Positions 8,462-16,977 of a stretch of DNA of 64,000 nucleotides are shown here, piece after piece; within the stretch, counting starts at the first letter, position 1; the number at the start of each line of letters is the position of its first letter. The notes beneath the pieces are model-generated. The model had not been told where the DNA came from. It ran no database searches and worked only from the letters and a program-made list of their open reading frames with translations. The stretch lies in the NCBI RefSeq assembly GCF_002736105.1, contig NZ_CP024123.1, forward strand, positions 3,464,001 through 3,528,000. The letters run 5' to 3'. Source of the stretch: Solibacillus sp. R5-41 (lineage in GTDB: Bacteria > Bacillota > Bacilli > Bacillales_A > Planococcaceae). The position numbers were made by a program, and so were the translations under genes.

Positions 8462-10147
8462 TTACAATTTAAATTTACGAGCTCTTTCGTTTAAATTTTC
8501 CGCCATTTCCGCTAGGTTGACGGCACTATTTGTAATTTCATCCATTGAACTAGCTGCTTGTTGAATTGTTGCAGACGTTTCTTCAATACCTGCTGCAGAT
8601 TGCTCTGAAACAGCTGCAATTTCATCGACAGATTTATTAATTGTTACTGTATTATGCACGACGTCCTCAAGCTTCTCAGACATATCTTCAATACGATTCG
8701 ACATAGCGTAAACTGCTTCAGCGATATGTGTGAATGTTGCACTAGTAGAAGCAATTTGCGTTGTGCCTTTCGCTACTTCCTCGTAGCCATTTTCTAAAGA
8801 AGTTGTCACTAATACAGAGTCTTTTTGAATTTTTTGCACAATGGTTGTAATATCTTCTACTGAAACAGAAACTTGCTCTGCCAGTTTACGTACCTCGTCT
8901 GCAACTACCGCAAACCCTTTACCGTGCTCACCCGCGCGTGCCGCTTCAATGGCCGCATTAAGTGCCAATAAATTCGTTTGAGCGGCAATATCATGAATCA
9001 CAGAAACTAATTTTGAAATTTGCTGTGTTTGTTTACTTAATTCATCTACGTTTACAACCGCATCTTTCACAATAAGGTCAATTGTCATCATTTGGTTCGT
9101 AGAGGCCTCCATTAAGCCTCTACCTTCTTTAGTCAAGTTCATTACTTCGTGTGAATAGCGATTGACCTCATCACTACTAGCATTTACATCCGTCACTTTT
9201 GTTGTGAACTCTGTCATCGTTGTTGCAACATCGGATGCATTACTTGCTTGGACTTCTGTACCGCTTGCAATTTCGGTAACCGTATCCACAATTTGTTCTG
9301 TACCTGTTTTCACTTCCGTTGCAGATTGCTTCAGTTCTTCACTATGTGCAGCAACATCATTGGATACCGTTTGAATATGCTTTAATAAGCTATTCATTGT
9401 TGCTGTCATATTATTTGTTGCCTCGGTTAGTTGGCCAACTTCATCTTTAGAGCTAACTGCAAGCGCAGGCTCACTAAAGTCACCTTCAGCAATTCGTTGC
9501 ATACGCTTTGTAACGACAATAATAGGTTTTGAAATAAATCTCGCACTAATGATAGCCGTAAAAATGGCAACAATGACAATCACAATGCCGACGATCATAT
9601 TTGTAATCTGATTTTTTTCATTATCTTTTATCATACTTTCACCAGAAGCATTAATGATTTGTTTTCGATGTTCTGCTAGGTTTACAAAACCCTCACGAAT
9701 TTCAGTTGCCTTTGCATCCATCGCCACTAAATTTTGAGTCGCCAACTCTTTATCCCCTCGGTCGTACACATCAAATACTTCTTTTTGAACATAGTTACTC
9801 CACTCTTTCGCCATTTCAGCGTATTTGTTGAATTCCCCTGATTTTGTAATAGCTAATCGGATTTTCTCGTTTTTAAGTGCTAGTTCATTATTATCGGCAT
9901 AAATATCTTTATATTTTTCTTCTCCCGATAATACATAATCTCTTGCAGCAGCGATACGTAAACCAATTGAAGAGGCTAATTCATAATCTACAGTTAATAA
10001 CTGTAATTCTTCTTTAACAATTTTTACAGTAGCTTGATTGCTTTGCTCCGATGTATACATACCAAATCCAATATATAAGCAGATCACCGCTACCACCAAA
10101 CTAAAAGCAAAAATAATTCTTGCACTAATGGTCTTGAAATTAAACAC
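8462..10147 (-). CDS. Methyl-accepting chemotaxis protein
   Basis: 561 residues. TM1 at about 10-30 and TM2 at about 185-205 flank a helical extracellular sensor of about 150 residues (four-helix-bundle type). Then come HAMP (about 206-260) and a long signalling coiled coil. The conserved hairpin tip contains [14 protein letters not shown]-type sequence and [12 protein letters not shown], which contacts CheA/CheW. The start is GTG at 10147, with AGGAGAG 7 bases upstream. It is a single-gene unit with its own terminator. The ligand cannot be told from the sequence. Confidence 0.95.
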   Translation of the reverse strand: MFNFKTISARIIFAFSLVVAVICLYIGFGMYTSEQSNQATVKIVKEELQLLTVDYELASSIGLRIAAARDYVLSGEEKYKDIYADNNELALKNEKIRLAITKSGEFNKYAEMAKEWSNYVQKEVFDVYDRGDKELATQNLVAMDAKATEIREGFVNLAEHRKQIINASGESMIKDNEKNQITNMIVGIVIVIVAIFTAIISARFISKPIIVVTKRMQRIAEGDFSEPALAVSSKDEVGQLTEATNNMTATMNSLLKHIQTVSNDVAAHSEELKQSATEVKTGTEQIVDTVTEIASGTEVQASNASDVATTMTEFTTKVTDVNASSDEVNRYSHEVMNLTKEGRGLMEASTNQMMTIDLIVKDAVVNVDELSKQTQQISKLVSVIHDIAAQTNLLALNAAIEAARAGEHGKGFAVVADEVRKLAEQVSVSVEDITTIVQKIQKDSVLVTTSLENGYEEVAKGTTQIASTSATFTHIAEAVYAMSNRIEDMSEKLEDVVHNTVTINKSVDEIAAVSEQSAAGIEETSATIQQAASSMDEITNSAVNLAEMAENLNERARKFKL

Positions 10148-10696
10148 TTTATCTCTCCTTATTTCTTCACTATTCTAATAATGCGGAAAATCCTGCTTTT
10201 ATAACTACTTTTAGTAGTTTCTCTATTTAGGTCTAATTAATATTCCTCAATATAACTAATTTACCATTTTAATTTTCTGTTAGGATAAATATAAAAATTT
10301 AGCCACATATAAATTAATAAATGCAAGAATTTATTGCATTTCACAGCAAATTTTTGATTTTCTCTTCTAAGATTATCTTTTTTAGTTCTTAAGTAAACAA
10401 TTAAATTAAAAGTAGGATAATACTTTAGACCTACAAATATACTCAAGAAAACTATTCATTTGTTTGTTACTCTGTGTAAGAAATTATTAACGCAAATAGG
10501 ATTATTTTGCTTGAAACTAGTTATTTTTCTATTCCAACTTTCAAAGCTCAATTCCCCCTCGAATATTCTTAAGAATTTTCATGTTATAGTATTAAAAAGG
10601 AAAAAATCATTGTACATGAATTTGTACATACATAATATCCACGTTGTATTACCTGAATTTTCAGTATATAATTCACAGAGGGGGAGATGAATTTAT
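10148..10696. other. Gene-free AT-rich stretch between the chemoreceptor and the hydroxylase
   Basis: About 550 bases, very AT-rich, carrying the divergent leaders of both flanking genes. The only clear structure is a 7-bp hairpin AACTACT-TTT-AGTAGTT at 10203-10219, 56 bases upstream of the receptor start. Two short open frames here have no ribosome site and an Asn/Lys/Tyr-rich composition, so I do not call them genes. Confidence 0.5.
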
Positions 10697-11308
10697 ATGA
10701 GGAAATACTTAAAGGAATTTGGAACTTTTCCAGACGTCACTGTCATGTTATTGATTTTATTAGTTTGCGCTGCTTTGACCGTTCCGCATATGCTCCATCT
10801 TTGGACGTGGGTTGCATTAGGTGCCGGTATGCTGACGTATGCAACGAGTGAATATATGGTCCATCGGTTTTTATTTCACATTAAAAAGCCGGAAAATCCG
10901 TTTATGCTGAAGATGATTAAACGGTTGCATTATGACCATCATGTTGATCCAGACAATTTGAAACTATTATTTTTGCCGTTATGGTTCAGTATTCCAGGGT
11001 TCGTTATTTATAGCCTGATTGTTTTCCTACTAACAGGAAGCAAAAGTCTGACGGTTGCATTTGCAACGGGCTTGGTAGCTTACTTCCTTTATTATGAATG
11101 GAAGCATTATATTGCACATCGACCTATCCAACCTCGGACGAATTTGGGGAAAAACATTAAAAAACACCATCTCCTGCATCATTTTAAAAATGAAAATTAC
11201 TGGTACGGCGTCACGCATACATCGTTCGATAAAACATTAGGCACATTTAAAGAGAGCAAAGATGTTGCAAAGAGCCAAACCGCGCGTAATTTGGAAAATC
11301 GGGTTTAA
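10697..11308 (+). CDS. Fatty acid hydroxylase / sterol desaturase family membrane enzyme
   Basis: 203 residues with at least four membrane helices and the His clusters of the di-iron superfamily: HRFLFH (about 57-62), HYDHH (about 78-82), HYIAH (about 140-144) and HHLLHH (about 157-162). The substrate is probably a membrane lipid or a carotenoid. GGGGGAG precedes the ATG. A weak hairpin with a T-rich tail follows the stop. Family members hydroxylate fatty acyl chains or beta-carotene; the exact reaction cannot be deduced. Confidence 0.85.
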   Translation: MRKYLKEFGTFPDVTVMLLILLVCAALTVPHMLHLWTWVALGAGMLTYATSEYMVHRFLFHIKKPENPFMLKMIKRLHYDHHVDPDNLKLLFLPLWFSIPGFVIYSLIVFLLTGSKSLTVAFATGLVAYFLYYEWKHYIAHRPIQPRTNLGKNIKKHHLLHHFKNENYWYGVTHTSFDKTLGTFKESKDVAKSQTARNLENRV

Positions 11309-11309
11309 G

Positions 11310-11329
11310 AACGATTATCGTTTTCTTTA
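11310..11329 (+). terminator. Weak terminator after the hydroxylase gene
   Basis: Stem AACGA-TTA-TCGTT followed by TTTCTTT immediately behind the stop codon. The stem is short, so efficiency is doubtful. Confidence 0.35.
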
Positions 11330-11626
11330 ATAGAATCTGGTTTCATTTCAATTAGTTTTGACATCTTCTTTCAATACTTATTGGGATAATATGTTTCCAA
11401 CATTCTTCATTTGTTGTAGTAGATTGTATTTGCACCATAGATAAGCCTTTATGAATTGTGTTTATTCACACTCATCATATATGGTTTTTCTATGTTTTTT
11501 TTGTTTATAGACTTTTCCCTTAAATTTTTTAATAGCTACATAATTATTATTGAAAAAGGAGCACTCTTGTAGATATAACATCTTAAGGGTATTTGGGAAG
11601 AAGTATACGTATTTATTTTTGTAACA
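11330..11626. other. Gene-free stretch
   Basis: About 300 bases of AT-rich sequence between convergent genes. I see no gene, repeat or structured element here. Confidence 0.5.
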
Positions 11627-11664
11627 GCAAAAAAATCACCTCCCTTTTGTACCGGGAGATGACT
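11627..11664 (-). terminator. Terminator of the thiosulfate transporter operon
   Basis: On the minus strand CATCTCCC...GGGAGGTG (8 pairs) is followed by ATTTTTTTG. It lies 56 bases after the tusA stop. Confidence 0.75.
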
Positions 11665-11719
11665 CATGTTCATTTGCGTTATTTGAATGTAGGCTTTCTT
11701 CCAAACTCTATAATTACTA

Positions 11720-11944
11720 TTATTTCTTTTTAATAGTAATGATCCAAGCAGCTTCTCCTACCTGCTCATACTCCGTAACTTCATGCCCCTCTTCAGCTGC
11801 CCAACGAGGAATGGATTCTGTTCCTTGTGTACAATCAAATTGCACTTCAAGTTCGTCACCTGAACTTAAATCTTTAATTGCATCCTTTGCTTCTATTAAA
11901 GGGAATGGACAAACCATCCCCATGACTTCTAGTGTCTTTTTCAT
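11720..11944 (-). CDS. tusA: TusA-family sulfur carrier protein
   Basis: 74 residues, full length for the family. The active Cys lies in the CPFP motif (residues 12-15 of MGMVCPFPLIEAK). A GTES/P stretch and a beta-strand C-terminus complete the IF3-like fold. It carries persulfide sulfur delivered by its partner transporter. It follows the YeeE/YedE transporter after 14 bases. In characterised systems (TsuA-TsuB) this pair imports thiosulfate and passes sulfur to cytoplasmic enzymes. AAAGGGGC precedes the ATG. Confidence 0.9.
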   Translation of the reverse strand: MKKTLEVMGMVCPFPLIEAKDAIKDLSSGDELEVQFDCTQGTESIPRWAAEEGHEVTEYEQVGEAAWIITIKKK

Positions 11945-11958
11945 ATTGAACGCCCCTT

Positions 11959-13023
11959 TTATAATGTTGTCGCTACCTGTACAGCTTGCTTTGCTTTTTT
12001 ACGCGGACGAACAAATACAAAATAGGAAGCCGTCCATGTACCTAGTATTGTGAATACTAATGAAATCCAACCTTGCCAGGTCATCATTGCTGTCATCACT
12101 AAACTGTTACCAATTGAGCATCCTCCAGCTAATCCAGCACCAAAGCCCATCATCAGTCCCCCACTAAAGCTGCTTATGGCTGTTTTCGCATCCGGCATAC
12201 GGAATCGGAATTCGCCGCTCATTTTAGCTGCAAAAAATGAGCCTAAGAAAATACCAAGTACAAGGAAAACGCCCCAGTTAATGAAGCTTATTTCACCTGT
12301 CACTAAAAATTGCAAAATGTTTGCAGAAGGTGTTGTAATTCCTAATCCACCAATACGACCAGTAGCAACACTTAATGGCCATGCTAATGTTGCAATGACC
12401 CCAATGATTGCGGCTGTTGCAAATGGATTCCAACGTTTTTCAAATAAAACATGTGCTAATCCCGATTTTTTTGGCTTTAAGCCTGGAATTTTCAAACGTG
12501 GCTTTTTTAACTCACGGTACATAATAATTGAAACAATAGCTACAAAAATGGCAATGACTATCCAGTTATTTATACGAAATGTCTCGGCAATTGAATTAGT
12601 TTCAATACGTGTTTCTTTAATAGCTGTATCCAGTGGTAGCAATACACCTGACTTTATCATAGCTGCTACAAGCATGTAACCAGCTAATGCAATCCAACTA
12701 CCAAGTAATCCTTCTCCCGCACGATACCAAGTACCTGTTGCACAACCTCCAGCAAAAATAATGCCAAGCCCGAAAATAAAAGAACCTACAATCACCGCGA
12801 CGATTGGTAAAGACCCTGCACTAAATTCAAATACCCCCAAGCTGATTAATGAATACACACCTACACTTTGAATCGCAATTGCAATAAGTAGTGCATAAAA
12901 TATTCGATTATTTTTCAATAAATACATATCACGAAAACCACCAGTTAAACAAAAGCGCCCTCGTTGCATTACAAATCCAAGTAATGCCCCACAAATTAAT
13001 CCCGAAATAATCATTTGAATCAA
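11959..13023 (-). CDS. YeeE/YedE (TsuA) family thiosulfate transporter
   Basis: 354 residues and about nine to ten membrane helices. Two pseudo-symmetric halves each carry a Gly-Gly-Cys motif: GGCATGTW (about 93) and GGCSIGNS (about 300). A further Cys lies in GRFCLTGG near the N-terminus. These membrane cysteines relay thiosulfate in TsuA. The start is a TTG at 13023, with AAAGGTG 6 bases upstream; an ATG nine bases further in is too far from the site. It is co-transcribed with tusA. Confidence 0.9.
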   Translation of the reverse strand: MIQMIISGLICGALLGFVMQRGRFCLTGGFRDMYLLKNNRIFYALLIAIAIQSVGVYSLISLGVFEFSAGSLPIVAVIVGSFIFGLGIIFAGGCATGTWYRAGEGLLGSWIALAGYMLVAAMIKSGVLLPLDTAIKETRIETNSIAETFRINNWIVIAIFVAIVSIIMYRELKKPRLKIPGLKPKKSGLAHVLFEKRWNPFATAAIIGVIATLAWPLSVATGRIGGLGITTPSANILQFLVTGEISFINWGVFLVLGIFLGSFFAAKMSGEFRFRMPDAKTAISSFSGGLMMGFGAGLAGGCSIGNSLVMTAMMTWQGWISLVFTILGTWTASYFVFVRPRKKAKQAVQVATTL

Positions 13024-13063
13024 TAATTCACACCTTTCTTATTTCTTAGTATTCTTATCTGTT

Positions 13064-13093
13064 ATAATACCACCTAACTTACTCTGAATTCAA
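13064..13093 (-). promoter_or_regulatory. Probable sigma-A promoter of the tsuA-tusA operon
   Basis: Minus strand TTGAAT, an 18-base spacer, then TATTAT, ending 41 bases before the TTG start. The -10 matches 5 of 6 and the -35 matches 4 of 6 consensus bases. Confidence 0.4.
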
Positions 13094-13275
13094 CTGTTTT
13101 TTAAAAATATTCTAAAAATTCGTAAAAATTATTTTTACGCATGTGCGTTCATTTATTAAATGGAGATGAAATAACAGTCATCCTCATAACTGACTTGCCA
13201 TTGAGACTGATCCGTCTACATAGTAGATAAACATTGAGATGCCGTTTAGGTTATTAATTCGTATGATGAATGCAA
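13094..13275. other. Non-coding leader region
   Basis: The 400-base gap between the transporter and the GNAT gene holds the transporter promoter, the terminator at 13276-13305 and otherwise no feature I can name. Confidence 0.4.
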
Positions 13276-13305
13276 AAAACTACATTCAATTAAGAATGTA
13301 GTTTT
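13276..13305 (-). terminator. Strong terminator downstream of the GNAT pair
   Basis: Perfect 12-bp stem AAAACTACATTC/GAATGTAGTTTT with a 6-base loop. On the minus strand the arm runs into TTTTTT. It lies about 120 bases after the GNAT stop. Confidence 0.7.
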
Positions 13306-13423
13306 ACAAACGAGCCTATAATTTTCTTACGCAGCTTTGGTAATAATCATACAGTTATTCAATAGATGAACTTAACAATAGCGGGATCGCTTCTTCCAAC
13401 ACTATTACCTCTAGTTTGCCTAT

Positions 13424-13852
13424 TCATCTAATTAAATCTTTTTTTAAATAGTAATGCTTATGATCTCGTCCTACGTTATCTAAACTTCCAAATACTTTAT
13501 ATCCGTTTTTCTCATAAAAACCTAACGCTTGAAAACTTAAAGTATCTACCTTTATAAAATCACATTCTTTTTCTACAGCGATTTTCTCGATTTCCAATAA
13601 TAATTTTGTTCCAAATCCCGATTCTCGTATTTCTTCATCTATTATCAAGATGTTAATTTCCAACCAATCCCAACACACTTCAGCAAGTAATCCACCACGG
13701 GCATTGCCGTTCTCATCTTTAATAGATAAGTGAATTTCTTCGTATCTGCCTCTTAAGTCTACTGGAAAATGCTTTAAATTAAATTGATAAAGCGCATCTT
13801 CAATGTTTCGTTTAGCCTGTTTATTTAGTTCTTTTTCAATATAGAAACTCAT
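13424..13852 (-). CDS. GNAT family N-acetyltransferase
   Basis: 142 residues. The acetyl-CoA site is ESGFGTKLL (R/Q-x-x-G-x-G/A type), followed by the GFYEKNGYKVFG segment common to GNATs. The ATG at 13852 is chosen because GGGAG lies about 10 bases upstream; the open frame extends further without a site. It lies 45 bases behind a second acetyltransferase gene and may share its transcript. The substrate is unknown. Confidence 0.85.
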   Translation of the reverse strand: MSFYIEKELNKQAKRNIEDALYQFNLKHFPVDLRGRYEEIHLSIKDENGNARGGLLAEVCWDWLEINILIIDEEIRESGFGTKLLLEIEKIAVEKECDFIKVDTLSFQALGFYEKNGYKVFGSLDNVGRDHKHYYLKKDLIR

Positions 13853-13896
13853 ATTCCATTTCTCCCTTTGGATAATCAACTCAGCACAAATAAATA

Positions 13897-14460
13897 TTAT
13901 TTCTGGAACTCTGTATTTAACAAACCGTATATCAACATATCTTTACATTCCCCGGTAACACTGTGACATTCATACTGTCTTAAACAGCCTTCTTCTTTAA
14001 AATTGAATTTTTCTAGTATTTCCGTGGAAGCAACATTTTCGGCACAAACAAAAGCTTGGATTCTTACTAAACCTAATTGATCAAATCCTAATGACAAAAC
14101 TTCTCGTATTGCTTCAGACATAATTCCACGGCGCCAATAACTTTCTGATAATTCATAGCCAACTTCAGCTCTTTTGCCTTCAAATTCACTTAAAAAAATT
14201 GTTCCAATAATTTCATCTGTTACTTTGTCAGCAATTGCAAAACGAATAATCCATCCCTTTTCATAGCCTTTGTTCCATAAATCAATTACTTCATAACTTC
14301 TTTCTAACGTCTCTGGTCCATTCCAATCAAGATAACGATATACATTTTCATTTGAATAATATTTCTTTAAAGACGCGGCATCTTCCTTTTTTAATTTTCT
14401 TAATCGTATTTGATTTGTTTCAATTGTTGGAAACTCTTTAATTTTTTCTGCAAAATTCAA
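13897..14460 (-). CDS. RimJ/RimL-type GNAT acetyltransferase
   Basis: 187 residues. It has the IRLRKLKKEDAASL start, a WRRGIMSEAI acetyl-CoA loop and the VASTEILEKFNFKEEG segment typical of RimJ/RimL-like N-terminal or small-molecule acetyltransferases. The start is TTG at 14460, with AGGAGG 7 bases upstream. It differs clearly from the following GNAT, so this is not a tandem duplication. The substrate cannot be inferred. Confidence 0.9.
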   Translation of the reverse strand: MNFAEKIKEFPTIETNQIRLRKLKKEDAASLKKYYSNENVYRYLDWNGPETLERSYEVIDLWNKGYEKGWIIRFAIADKVTDEIIGTIFLSEFEGKRAEVGYELSESYWRRGIMSEAIREVLSLGFDQLGLVRIQAFVCAENVASTEILEKFNFKEEGCLRQYECHSVTGECKDMLIYGLLNTEFQK

Positions 14461-14581
14461 TTTTAAACCTCCTCAATAAATCTATAAATTCATTCATTTT
14501 TTACAATAAGTGTTTTAAGAGTTAATTCGATTATATGTGACTTTCATTACGTTAAAAAACCTCATACTTACTTCATAAAAG

Positions 14582-14622
14582 AAAATAAGCCAATGCGGTA
14601 TATAAAACCACATTGACTTATT
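14582..14622 (-). terminator. Terminator after the CD3324-like gene
   Basis: Long imperfect stem AATAAG-CAATG-CGG / CCACATTGACTTATT, followed on the minus strand by TTTTCTTTT, directly behind the stop codon. Confidence 0.65.
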
Positions 14623-14907
14623 TCAAATATTCGTTCGTTTTCTTTTTTCTTTTAGTACAATCCTTTCAATACTCTTTGATGACAAATAATATGTTTCAGC
14701 CAATGTAGCAATATCCATTCCCGATAAATAAGCGTTATAAATCATTGCATTCCTTAAATCCAACTCTCTTTTTGTAGCAGTTTTGGATCCCCAACTTTTT
14801 TTATTATCTTCTCTTCGCGGGATATAAATATATTCACCATCAACATAATTTTGTATTAACTCTACCAACTCAGCTGGTAAAATGCTCCTTGCTCTTTTAT
14901 AGCTCAT
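14623..14907 (-). CDS. CD3324-family (Mor-like) DNA-binding protein
   Basis: 94 residues. The N-terminal half, ending in GEYIYIPRRE, resembles the dimerisation part of Mor-type activators. The C-terminal half (GMDIATLAETYYLSSKSIERI) is a clear helix-turn-helix. Small CD3324-like proteins are widespread in Firmicutes and their targets are unknown. AGGAG stands 7 bases before the ATG. The leader carries a strong 12-bp hairpin (14945-14985). Confidence 0.8.
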   Translation of the reverse strand: MSYKRARSILPAELVELIQNYVDGEYIYIPRREDNKKSWGSKTATKRELDLRNAMIYNAYLSGMDIATLAETYYLSSKSIERIVLKEKRKRTNI

Positions 14908-14944
14908 TTTTGCACTCCTAAATTTTCATATTTCTTTTAGGAAG

Positions 14945-14985
14945 AGCAAAGGCTATTTTTATTTTTTTATGCAATAGCCTTTGCT
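14945..14985. repeat. Perfect 12-bp inverted repeat in the CD3324 leader
   Basis: AGCAAAGGCTAT and ATAGCCTTTGCT are separated by 17 T-rich bases, 38-78 bases upstream of the CD3324-like start. No T run follows on either strand, so it is not an ordinary terminator. It could be an operator for the helix-turn-helix protein or a leader structure. Confidence 0.5.
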
Positions 14986-15259
14986 ATGCAAAAATAATCT
15001 TCCTTCTCATACAATCATGCCCCCTTGTATTTTCACTTATTTACTTACATTTCCATTTTAAATGTAATTACCCTTTTATTCACTACGAAAATATTCTTTT
15101 TTATTATTAAGTGTAAAAATCTTGTTTAAATATCCAATTTAACACACTATTTTAATTGACCCAAAAATGAAATGTTTGAATTTTCTCAAATTTCCGATAT
15201 ATGAGAATAGCGTGATAAAATGAATCATAAATAATTCCAAAAAAAGGATAAGGTGATTT
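14986..15259. other. AT-rich intergenic stretch
   Basis: The divergent leader between the CD3324-like and dioxygenase genes. AT-rich; apart from the neighbouring inverted repeat and the AAGGTG ribosome site I see nothing. Confidence 0.4.
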
Positions 15260-15904
15260 ATGAAGTTGATAACGGAAAGTAAAGAGCAAACTATATTTGA
15301 TCATGTTGGAAATAAAATAGTAACGGATAGAGAGATTGACATTATCACTAGATTTGAAGAACCATTGATCGTGATTTTAGGAAATGTTTTAAGTAACGAT
15401 GAATGCTATGAACTAATTCGTTTATCAAAGGACAAATTGCAACGTTCAAAAATCGGGTCTACACGTGAAGTAAATGAACTGAGAACAAGTAGTAGTATGT
15501 TTTTTGAAGAAAGTGAAAATGAAATTATTGCTACAATTGAAAAAAGAATCTCATCTATTATGAATATTCCCATAGAACACGGAGAAGGTATTCAAATCCT
15601 TCAGTATACCCCTGGTCAAGAGTATAAGGCTCATTATGATTTCTTTTCATCAACAAGTAAATTAGCAAATAATAATAGAATTAGTACGCTCGTTATGTAC
15701 TTAAATGATGTAGAACAAGGTGGAGAAACTTTTTTCCCTAAGCTAAATTTGTCCGTAACGCCGCATAAGGGTATGGCGGTTTATTTTGAGTATTTTTATA
15801 ACGACGAAAACTTAAACGAATTAACATTACACGGTGGCGCACCCGTTATAAATGGTGAAAAGTGGGTTGCAACGCAATGGATGAGAAAACAAAGAGTTAG
15901 ATAA
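15260..15904 (+). CDS. 2-oxoglutarate/Fe(II) dioxygenase, prolyl 4-hydroxylase type
   Basis: 214 residues. The iron triad is visible: HYD (about 129-131) and the distal His in LHGGAPV (about 193). The 2-oxoglutarate-binding Lys is in GEKWVATQW. The GGETFFPKL strand and the ILQYTPGQEYKAHYD block are typical of bacterial P4H-like enzymes. Targets in Bacillus are collagen-like or other proline-containing proteins; none lies nearby. GGATAAGGTG precedes the ATG. It is a single gene with a terminator. Confidence 0.9.
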   Translation: MKLITESKEQTIFDHVGNKIVTDREIDIITRFEEPLIVILGNVLSNDECYELIRLSKDKLQRSKIGSTREVNELRTSSSMFFEESENEIIATIEKRISSIMNIPIEHGEGIQILQYTPGQEYKAHYDFFSSTSKLANNNRISTLVMYLNDVEQGGETFFPKLNLSVTPHKGMAVYFEYFYNDENLNELTLHGGAPVINGEKWVATQWMRKQRVR

Positions 15905-15941
15905 AAAATGAATAGTGCCAGGCACATGAATATTTAATGAG

Positions 15942-15988
15942 CGAGCGAAATCAAATTCAATTAGATCTTAGATCGCTCGTTTTTTTAT
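15942..15988 (+). terminator. Terminator after the dioxygenase gene
   Basis: CGAGCGA (15942-15948) pairs with TCGCTCG (15973-15979), followed by eight T. A GTGCCAGGCAC palindrome sits just upstream (about 15915-15925). Confidence 0.7.
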
Positions 15989-16097
15989 TTACTGTTAAAT
16001 GTACTAGCAGTAATTTATTTAAACATCAATAATGCCCATATGATACAATCGATTAATAATTTTTTAACATAGAAACATATAAAGGAGGAACTCTACT

Positions 16098-16763
16098 TTG
16101 AAAAACGTACCTTTTGTTGCCTCGTGGAGCGGCGGGAAAGATTCAGCTCTAGCCTATTATCGAGCACTGCAATTAGGGATGATTCCGAAAAAAGTATTAA
16201 CAATGTTTGAGGATGAAGTGGAAATTTCTAAGTCACATGCTCTTCCTCTTAACGTTGTGCAAGCACAGGTGAATCGATTGGGCGTCCCCCTATTTATCAA
16301 ACACGCTAGCTGGAACACTTATGAAGTACAATTTATCGATGCAATGGATACATTTCGAGCGGAAGGCATTACGCACGGTGTGTTCGGAGATATTGATTTG
16401 GAAGACCATTTAAACTGGGTCCAAACAACCTGTGCGAAATCGGATATTGTAGCAGTTCATCCATTGTGGAATATGCCACGGCGTTCTGTGGTAGAAGAAC
16501 TGTTGGAAGCTGGGTTTGAGTCTTGGATTATTGTAGTGAATACAACGATGATGCCCGCTTCGTATGTTGGGAAACGATTGACAAAAGAATTAATGGAGGA
16601 ACTAGAAGTAGCAGGTATTGATTCATGTGGCGAGAACGGTGAATTTCACACAATTGTCGTAGATGGTCCTATTTTCTCCAAGCGTGTTCCTATCTCCATT
16701 TCTGCACCAATAGAAAGAGGTAATTATGTGTTCTCACCTGTTTCATTGGAAGAGGAATCCTAA
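16098..16763 (+). CDS. Dph6-like PP-loop ATPase (diphthine-ammonia ligase family)
   Basis: 221 residues. The N-terminal PP-loop SWSGGKDSALAYY binds ATP for adenylation. The C-terminal GENGEFHTIVVDGP block is diagnostic of the Dph6/DUF71 family. Bacteria lack diphthamide, so the true substrate here is unknown. The start is TTG at 16098, with AAAGGAGGA 7 bases upstream. It stands alone. Confidence 0.85.
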   Translation: MKNVPFVASWSGGKDSALAYYRALQLGMIPKKVLTMFEDEVEISKSHALPLNVVQAQVNRLGVPLFIKHASWNTYEVQFIDAMDTFRAEGITHGVFGDIDLEDHLNWVQTTCAKSDIVAVHPLWNMPRRSVVEELLEAGFESWIIVVNTTMMPASYVGKRLTKELMEELEVAGIDSCGENGEFHTIVVDGPIFSKRVPISISAPIERGNYVFSPVSLEEES

Positions 16764-16937
16764 ATCTAGTGAAAAATACATCAAGTTGAAATTTGAAAGA
16801 CGTTTTAGTCGCTAATGGTTTTGGCAAGATTCTGCTCATTAATATGGATATTTGGAGTAATACTTAAAAGATTATTCCAGTGGGTGTATATTTAGCTGTG
16901 TTATTAATTGTCATCAAATAAATGTTTAACATTATAT

Positions 16938-16972
16938 CAAAATAAGCCCGAACCTATTTCAGTTCGGGCTTC
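16938..16972 (-). terminator. Terminator of the multicopper oxidase operon
   Basis: Perfect 10-bp stem AAGCCCGAAC/GTTCGGGCTT with an 8-base loop. The minus-strand arm continues into TATTTTG. Confidence 0.75.
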
Positions 16973-16977
16973 CCATT

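Noticed and set aside
10261-10690. Two short open frames on opposite strands
   Set aside because: AT-rich, Asn/Lys/Tyr-rich composition and no ribosome sites; taken as chance.
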